Assembly: GCA_964059195.1 (NCBI GenBank) | Contig: CAXKWD010000009.1 | Coordinates: 44,053,160-44,117,159, forward strand | DNA from: Ectobius pallidus | Taxonomy: Eukaryota; Arthropoda; Insecta; Blattodea; Ectobiidae | Direction: 5' to 3' | Length of the DNA stretch: 64,000 nucleotides | Shown here: piece by piece, positions 56,972-64,000 of the stretch | Layout: each line of letters starts with the position of its first letter | Position numbering within the stretch: the first letter of the stretch is position 1 | The notes under the pieces: model-generated | Database searches by the model: none | The model's input: the letters and a program-made list of their open reading frames with translations, nothing else | What the model was told of the DNA's origin: nothing | Program-made: the position numbers and the translations under genes

Positions 56972-59900
56972 AAATAAAATCAGGTAAACTGATGTAAAAA
57001 AGTGCCAGTATGTTTTTGTTTAATCAGTTATGACTGCAATTATGATATGCAGAATATGTTTTTTTTTTAATTGATTTCCAAGTTAAGCTCCAGATTTATT
57101 CATTAAGCAGGGCTTACGGAAGAAGAAAGGTCTACCATCTCGGCCACCTGGGTCATTTTAACGGTCTAGTTGGATAAGCGCATGTAAAACAATAGTGTTT
57201 TTTGTCATAGCTACCTGTATTTTAATTTCCAAGGCCTTATAAGATCACAGTAAAACAATATAGACCATGGGCTACCAATATGAAACCCTCCCCCCCCCGT
57301 GGGAATTTCCGACACATATATTTTTTTGTTGGTATTGCCATCTAGTTTAAGATTTTAGTTGTTTGCCTCTTATCAATTACAGCATTTAGCCGGAAACCCC
57401 GGAAAACCCCGGAAATTCGCAGAAAATGAATTTGTTTTAATTTTTCATTGTTCTTTGCTCCTAATATTCCCAGGGAATTTCTGACTCACACATTTTTGTT
57501 GGTATTGGCATCTAGTTTAATGTTCCAGTTGTTTGCCCCTTACAAATTACAACATATCCCCGGAAAACCCGGAAAACCACGTATATACGGAGAAAATGAC
57601 TAAGTTTTATTTTTTAAATCTTTGTTCTTTGCACCTAATATTCAAAGGGAATTTCTGACTTACATGTTTTTTTGTTGGCATTACCATCCAGATTAAGGTT
57701 TCAGTTGTTTGCCCCTTATCAATTACAGTATATCCCCGGAAAACACCGAAAACCACGGAAATCCGGAGAAAGGGACTTCGTTTTATTTTTTAAAAATCTT
57801 AGTTCTTTGCTCCTAGTATTCAAAGGGAATTGGTGAACCATATGTTTTTGTGTTGGTATTCCCATATAGATTAAGGTTCCAGTTGTTTGCCCCTTACCAA
57901 TTACAGCATATCCCCGGAAACCCCGGAAAACCACGTATATACGGAGAAAATTACTATGTATTATTTTTTAAATCTTTGTTCTTTGCTCCTAATATTCAAA
58001 GGGAATTTCTGATTCGTATGTTTTTTTGTTGGTATTGCCATCTAGATTAAGGTTTCAGTTGTTTGCCCCTTATGAATTATAGCATATCTCCAGAAAACTC
58101 CAAAAACCACGGAAATCCGGAGGAATTAACTTTTTAAAAATTTCTTTAAAATCTTTGTTCTTTGCTCCTAATATTCCCAGGGAATTTCTGACTCATATGT
58201 TTTTTTGTTGGTATTGCCAAGTTTAAGGTTTAAGTTGTTTTCCCCTTATCAATTACAGCATATCCACGTAAACCCTGAAAACACGAAAATCCGCAGAAAA
58301 TGAGATTGTTTTAATTTTTAAAAAATATTTGCTCTTTGATACTAATATTCCCAGGGAATTTCTGAATCACATAATTTTTGTTGCTATTGCCATATACTTT
58401 ACGGTTTCAGTTGTTTCCCCTTACCAATTACAGCATGACAAAGAATACTGGAACAAATCCTGATGCTGAAGGAATGAAGGCGATTGGAAACCTGACAGAA
58501 CACACTTCATATTCTAATTTGACATCTGTGAATGATAATTAATTTATCTTACCAAACCTTCCACAGTCACTACCAAACTTTCTTGACTGAAGTTAGAGAA
58601 GAGACATTCGGTAAAACAGCACAATGTGGAATGGTAATATGGACAAAGTGTCATTGATTTTGAGATTTCAGCGAGCAACTAAAGAAAACAACTTTGACTT
58701 ACACTTGGCATGTTAAGAAAATATGTTTCCCCTTTTCTTTGCATGTGACCATCACAATTATGGCAGAAATCTCGTAGTCCATATACTCACCCTTTTGAAC
58801 CTGCAAGGGACACACTTGAAGCAGAAGAATTACTTCGCAATAACGGTTTCAGTGACCGTAGATCAAAGGTTCCGAGTTCTAGAAATTCTGTGGTTTCCGT
58901 GGTTTTCCGGGTTTTACGGGGATATGTTGTAATTGATAATGGGCAAACAGCTGAAACCTTGATTACAATGCCAACAAAAAAATAAATATATGTAAGTCAG
59001 AAGTTCCCTGGGAATATTAGGATCAAAGAACAAAGGTTTTTACTAAATTAAAACGAACTCATTTTCTTCGGATTTTTTAGGTTTCCGGAGTTTTCCGGGG
59101 ATATGCTGTAATTGATAAGGGGAAAACAACTGAAACCTTAATCTACATGGCAATACCAACTCAAAACCATATGAGTCACCAATTCCCTTTGAATACTAGG
59201 AGCAAAGAACTAAGATTTAAAAAATTAAAACAAAGTCATTTTCTCCGGGCTTCCGTGGTTTTCGGAGTTTTCTGGGGATTTGCTGTAATTGATAAGGGGC
59301 AAACAACTGAAACCTTATTCTACATGGCAATACCAACACAAAACCATATGAGTCACCAATTCCCTTTGAATACTAGGAGCAAAGAACTAAGATTTAAAAA
59401 ATTAAAACTAAGTCATTTTCTCCGAGCTTCCGTGGTTTTCGGAGTTTTCGGGGATTTGCTATAATTGATAAGGGGCAAACAACTGAAACCTTAATCTACA
59501 TGGCAATACCAACACAAAACCATATTAGTCACTAATTCCCTTTGAATACTAGAAGAGAAAACTAAGATTAAAAAAATTAAAACAAAGTCATTTTCTCCGG
59601 GTTTCCGTGGTTTTCGGAGTTTTCTGGGGATTTGCTGTAATTGATAAGGGGCAAACAACTGAAACCTTAATCTGGATGGCAATACCAATAAAAGAACATA
59701 TGATTCAGAAATTCCCTTTGAATATTAGAAGCAAAGAACAAAGATTTAAAAAATAAAACATTGTCGTTTTCTCCGTATAAAAGGGGTTTTTCGAGTTTTC
59801 CGGGGATATGTTGTAATTTGTAAGGGGCAAACAACTGGAACATTATACTAGATGCCAATACCAACAAAAATGTGTGAGTCAGAAATTCCCTGGGCATATT

Positions 59901-60898
59901 AGGTGCAAAGAACAAAAAAAAATTAAATCAAACTAATTTTCTCCAGATTTCCGTAGTTTTCCGGGGTTTCCGGGTAAAAGCTGTAATTGATAAGGGGCAA
60001 ACAACTTAAGACTTAAACTAGATGGTAATACCAACAAAAAATATGTGAGCCAGAAATTCCCTGGGCATATTAGGAGCAAAGAACGAAGAAAAATTAAAAC
60101 AAACTCATTTTCTCCGGATTTCCGGGGTTTCCGGGTAAATGCTGTAATTGATAAGGGGCAAACAACTGAAAACTGAAACTAGATGGGAATACCAACAAAA
60201 AAATATATGTGTCGGAAATTCCCACGGGGGGGGGGATGGGGGGTATACAGTAGCCTTCGCTCTAATAGGCTATGTTGTCAAGATAACTGATTTTCATTTT
60301 TTTTTATAAATTCTTTCGAATACGTATATTGCCATAAAATAGGCACTAAATTGAGCATTACTCCGAAACAGATCAACCTATTTTATCCATTATGAATAGA
60401 CGTCTTCCCATGGACATTGTAAATGTGTATACCAAGTTTCATAAAAATCCGGTAAAGCGTATTTGAGTTACCGCGTCTTTAAAATATACACTAAATTGGG
60501 TTTTACTCCGGTACCGGTCAACAGATTAGGTTCAAATTCAATAGGGCACTTCTCATGGACGTCATAAATGGGTATACCAAGTTTCATGAAAATCCGTTAC
60601 AGCGTATTTGAGTGATGGCGCCTTTCTATGAGAAAGGCGCCATAATCTATTAAAATAGGCACTAAATTGGGCATTACTCCGGTACCGGTGAACCGATTTG
60701 GTGCAATATCAATAGGGTTCTTCCCATCGACATTATGAATGTTTATACCAAGTTTCATGAAAATCCAAAAAAGCGTACTTGAGTTATGGTGCGTACAGAC
60801 GCACGGACAGACGGACGGACAGACAGACAGACAGACGGACAGACATTTTTTCATCCCGCACACAATCTCATAAAGTACCATACTGGCACTTAATAAAA
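56972..60898. mobile_element. Foldback type 1, copy 2, split by another element
   Basis: 56972-57257 matches 54728-55032 (AATAAAATCAGG, AGTGCCAGTATGTTTTTGTT, GGTCTAGTTGGATAAGC), and 60268-60898 matches 55033-55952, ending with the GGAC/GACA tracts and CATACTGGCACTTAATAAA. The left arm seen in copy 1 is missing. Between the two parts lies the 3-kb foldback type 2 element. Copy 1 preserves the uninterrupted junction (AAAACATTTGACTATGTTG), so the order of events is clear. Confidence 0.82.
57267..60257. mobile_element. Foldback type 2 element of 175-bp subrepeats
   Basis: The left end (GGCTACCAATATGAAACCC, a C-run, GTGGGAATTTCCGACACATA) and the right end (TGTGTCGGAAATTCCCAC, a G-run, GGGTATACAGTAGCC) are inverse. 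The left arm 57301-58436 contains about six and a half direct units of 174-179 bp, each with GGGAATTTCTGACTCA, TTTTTGTTGGTATTGCCAT, CAGTTGTTTGCCCCTTA and CCCCGGAAAACC. The right arm 58868-60232 contains about eight units in inverse orientation. A 430-bp unique centre (58437-58867) has no gene. Open frames in the arms (for example 59147-59464) are repeats read through. The flanks show only an imperfect duplication (ATATAGAC and TAATAGGC). Foldback or MULE-like; the superfamily is not settled. Confidence 0.85.
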
Positions 60899-61159
60899 CC
60901 TCATGCAATGACGAAGCGTTAGTTGAAGGCAGAAATGAGCATAGAGTGTTTACTCATTATCTAATATTACTGACGTAAAACAAATATTTGCGATTTTCGC
61001 GATTTCAGAACATCGATAATATTCATTGTGATTTCTTTATTTTATTTCCAACTTTGCTATTCTTAGTCCTTTTTCATTCCTTAATACTCCCCCAATTATT
61101 TATTCCTCTTCGTTCATATTTCGTTAATATTTTATTTCTTTAATTTTTCCTTTTTGTCT
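60899..61159. other. Unassigned AT-rich DNA
   Basis: Nothing recognised. Confidence 0.6.
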
Positions 61160-61312
61160 CGCGCATTCCTCTCTCTCCCTCTGCCTTTCTTTCCCTCTGC
61201 ATGTTTCTCTCTCCTTCCCCATATCTCTTTCTTTTTGCCTGTCTCTGTTTCTGTCTGTCTTTCTTTGTTTCTCTCTCTCCCTCCCTCTCTCTCACTCACT
61301 CACACACTTTTC
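61160..61312. repeat. Pyrimidine-rich CT/TCTG microsatellite region
   Basis: CTCT, TTTC, TCTG and CTCC repeats with a short CACTCACTCACACAC end. Two plus frames reading serine, leucine and phenylalanine runs across it are spurious. Confidence 0.9.
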
Positions 61313-62423
61313 TATATCGCTTTTGCTCTTACTTTATCCGTAGTCCATCTTATTATCTATCATCCATAGAGTTTCAGTTTTCATTCTCTTTATACATAAT
61401 CTATATCTCGTCTGAATGTTAATGTAGCCAGGGTAATGGTGCAAGTTTTCTAACAATATGGATTACCCTAGAATAGGAAAGCTGTGGGAAGAGTTAGATG
61501 CAGTCTTAAAAACCAGCAGCTCAATATTAAAGATGATATTCCTTTTCCAGAATGATCTTTTGTGTAAGATATTCTTTAAACAATCACGTGGGATGAGCAC
61601 GTAGCCGTAATTTCTGACAATCCGTACTAAGAAACTTAATAAGACAGATTAGCTTAGTATTCTTGCTCACTGAAAACGTATATATGATCTTAATTTTCAA
61701 ACTGAGTAGGCCTAATTAAGAAGTAGTTTATTAAATACATTCTATATGGGTATGTGTTTCAGTTTTGCTAAGCTTAGTTAGGAGATGGTTTTTTTATTCG
61801 TTTAATATGTTTATATTATTTAGGGTATCTATTTGAAGGGTGAGAGCTAAACACGATCGAAATAACATTTTATAACCTCTTTGAACATTTGTCTTTCTAG
61901 TCGCTAAAATTAGGCTACTGCGTTACGGTTTAGTAACGTTTAAATATTGTCAGGAAAGTAATAATTAACTAATAGAATATCATCCAACGGAATCAAACTT
62001 GTATTCCTACTGTATTAAGCTCCAAAATGGCACTGAGACTCACTGCACTTCAAACATGGGGTATGATCGTTTTTAGCCGTCTCCCTTCGTTCTATTCCGG
62101 AACATAGGACAAGTCCAAAATTGAAGCAACTCTTGCATAAATGTACGCAACACAATTTTAACATGAATTTATATAACTTGTTTAATATGTACTTTATAAA
62201 CCCCACCAAAAGAAACAAGAAAACGTTTCTAGCGCAGGCTCTTGAAAAGAAAAGCAAAATCCTTCTTTTGCGCGCTCAAATGTTCATTCACAGCTTCAAA
62301 GAACCGAAGGAAACTCTACGAGGACGAGGATTGCCATCCGTGAGGAGAAAATTTGTGCCATCGGAACTCTCCAAACATTCAAACATAACTAAGGTGTCTT
62401 CTGACAGCTGCTAAACGTTGCTA
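61313..62423. other. Unassigned DNA
   Basis: Nothing recognised. The plus frame 62121-62414 (97 residues) is basic but has no domain I can identify. Confidence 0.5.
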
Positions 62424-62640
62424 GATTATCCTAATAATTTCATGCATATGTACGAGTTGATTCGTACCGTATTTCTCCAGTTGGTATGGTATCTACCAAA
62501 CCATTGTAGAGCCTCCTCAGTATTTTCCAACTGAAATCGTATTCCTGGTTCTCTGCAGAGACTGAATCTGTATTCATCCGTGAAGAGAGCATGGCCCACT
62601 GTTCTTCGTCCAGTTTGTTGTTTAATTTCTGACATCAATG
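62424..62640 (-). pseudogene. Tc1-type transposase relic
   Basis: The minus frame contains VGHALFTDEYRFSLC, where FTDE is the block holding the second catalytic aspartate of Tc1-type transposases, directly followed by REPGIRFQLENTEEALQWFG. In intact relatives several tens of residues separate these two blocks, so this copy has an internal deletion. No N-terminal DNA-binding part and no terminal repeats were found. About 70 residues remain. Confidence 0.6.
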
Positions 62641-64000
62641 CAGTTCCATTTAACTAAGATTGAAGTAACTATCTAGGTCTATGCTCCACACTGCTGTAAG
62701 GGGCTGTAGTATAAATTCGTTTGTTTAGACACCCCTGTGAGGTGGTGATGCCAGATGATTGAAACACAGCAAATCCTCTGCAGTCCAAAGTTATAAGAGG
62801 ATCAGGCGGCCGGGCCGAGCTTGCACTCCGAAACGCCGGACACGGGGATCGCTGTGATCCTCTTTTCCGTACGGCCGCTCAGGCCGTATCCAAATAATTA
62901 TCTTAATGAAATCGTATTTCTTCCTTTTGATGATTCTGACACGTCCTTCATGTGGGTCACTTGCTTTTTTCAAAACACCAAATAGGATCTCTCGTTTGTC
63001 TCAAAAGCCTGCTGCTGACACTAGTAATTGGACTACATTAGGTCTTTCGCATTATTACCTAGGAATTCCGAACCCTTTTGTAATGTATAATTATTATGAT
63101 TTTCGTACAGTATCAGAGATTTCGTTTTAAAACATTTATTCAGGAAGAATGCATTAAATTGTTATGATTTTGGATATGAAGCTAGTACCATGGGCTGTTA
63201 ATAATATAATATCATCATACACTACCTACAGTCAGTAGGGCAGTATTACGCAAACAATGCACGCTCTCAAATGCACTTTGAGATGAAATTTTAATACCGA
63301 AGAAGGCGCCAATGATATATAACGTAAGAAGACATTCACATAATTATTGAGTATAAAAAATTATATAACTTGAATAATTGAGGTGAAAAGACCCTGCATG
63401 GTGGAATACTACAACGATTTTCAAAGTAGGCTATACGTATTAAATAACTGAGCATAAAATACTCAAGAAAAATTCATATTTAGAATAGGCATGTTTTTAT
63501 CAAATGCAGTTTCTCATAATACGATGGATAACATGGTAAAGGATGTTAGAATGTTATTATACTGAATAAATGCCACCTGTCTTATGTTTTAAGAGGTTTT
63601 AAATTGTGAGTAAATAATTAGTGAGGGAATATAGTGGACATCAATGGTTCTAAATAATATCACTAATTTATTACGCAATAGCATTGCAGTACTCATATGA
63701 CCTCATTATTTTAATTTTTACCTTCTCGCATATATGCCTACGCAATATAGAGAAAATATTATGATCGTGACAAAACTTCGAAATCGAGTCAACACCGGGA
63801 AAACATGTTTCGTGATATCTAGAAACCGAAAAAAAAGTATTTTGAAATGACGTCTGTCTGTCCGTGTACGGTACATCTGTAGTGGCTAAGCGATTCATTG
63901 CATTTACTTGATTTTTCAATTAAGGACTTTTTTTAAATCGTATTGAACTGGAAATAATTGGATTGCTATAAGTGAAATATTAAGGGGACTCTTCATAAAA
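62641..64000. other. Unassigned DNA with a GC-rich patch
   Basis: 62796-62895 is strikingly GC-rich for this window (GGCGGCCGGGCCGAGC, CGTACGGCCGCTCAGGCCG) and carries GAGGATCA near its left end with GTGATCCTC, its near-inverse, in its middle. Further on, 63740-63880 has a TAGAGAAAATATTATGATCG and GTCTGTCTGTCCGTG pattern faintly like repeat family B. No gene recognised. Confidence 0.45.

Noticed and set aside
57719..59915. Open frames with repeated peptide blocks (for example AIPTQNHMSHQFPLNTRSKE)
   Set aside because: They read through 175-bp subrepeats of the foldback element. The periods are mostly not multiples of three, so there is no conserved frame.
1..64000. Host protein-coding gene with exons across the window
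   Set aside because: I found no chain of open segments with plausible splice sites and a recognisable protein family outside transposable elements. Short or novel exons cannot be excluded from sequence alone.
1..64000. Endogenous viral element
   Set aside because: No capsid, polymerase or other viral motif was seen; all reverse transcriptase sequence belongs to non-LTR retrotransposons.

Overview
The window is nuclear DNA of an animal, most likely an insect. It is A+T-rich by eye and full of microsatellites and eukaryotic transposable elements (TEs). I see no convincing host exon, no operon-like gene packing, and no rRNA gene or intact tRNA gene. Degenerate repeats of the arthropod telomere pentamer (TTAGG/CCTAA), a LOA-like LINE, mariner, Tc1, P-like, hAT, Harbinger and Helitron relics, and a very frequent palindromic octamer TAGGCCTA all fit an insect with a large genome. 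A blattodean or other polyneopteran is my guess, not a demonstrated fact.

Layout. 0-9 kb: microsatellites, a hAT-like element carrying a 144-bp tandem array (1851-3982), and two copies of a tRNA-derived SINE (4396-4732 with a perfect 14-bp target duplication; 7404-7690). 9-25 kb: mostly unique AT-rich DNA with two copies of a second SINE family (14881-15215; 19243-19391) and a 429-bp hAT MITE with a perfect 8-bp target duplication (21001-21429). 25.8-35.93 kb: a P-like DNA transposon with roughly 48-bp terminal inverted repeats. It has a THAP exon and a P-type RNase H exon on the minus strand, and was split by a later insertion of a 5.3-kb LOA-like LINE (about 26685-31960) and a third SINE (32475-32678). 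36.2-37.8 kb: a Harbinger-type MITE (TTA duplication) hosting a palindromic mariner relic, then a second 429-bp hAT MITE. 41.7-42.3 kb: a decayed C-terminal fragment of another LINE. 45-50 kb: a palindromic MITE, a second palindromic mariner relic, and a hAT element (48460-50014) with a perfect 8-bp duplication that swallowed Helitron pieces. 51-61 kb: a SINE, then two related foldback-type elements with arrays of about 140-bp subrepeats in their arms. The second of these was invaded by a different foldback element (57267-60257) built of about 175-bp subrepeats in inverted arms. 61-64 kb: a pyrimidine tract, a Tc1 transposase relic and unremarkable DNA.

How the parts work together. The only protein-coding potential I can support belongs to TEs. 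The LINE encodes an ORF1 protein and an ORF2 polyprotein (endonuclease, reverse transcriptase, RNase H), now broken by three frameshifts. Its 3' tail is shared with the SINE family at 14.9, 19.2 and 51.1 kb, the expected signature of a SINE mobilised by a LINE partner. The nesting gives a relative chronology: P-like before LINE and SINE C; Harbinger before the mariner-derived palindrome; foldback type 1 before foldback type 2; hAT before Helitron.
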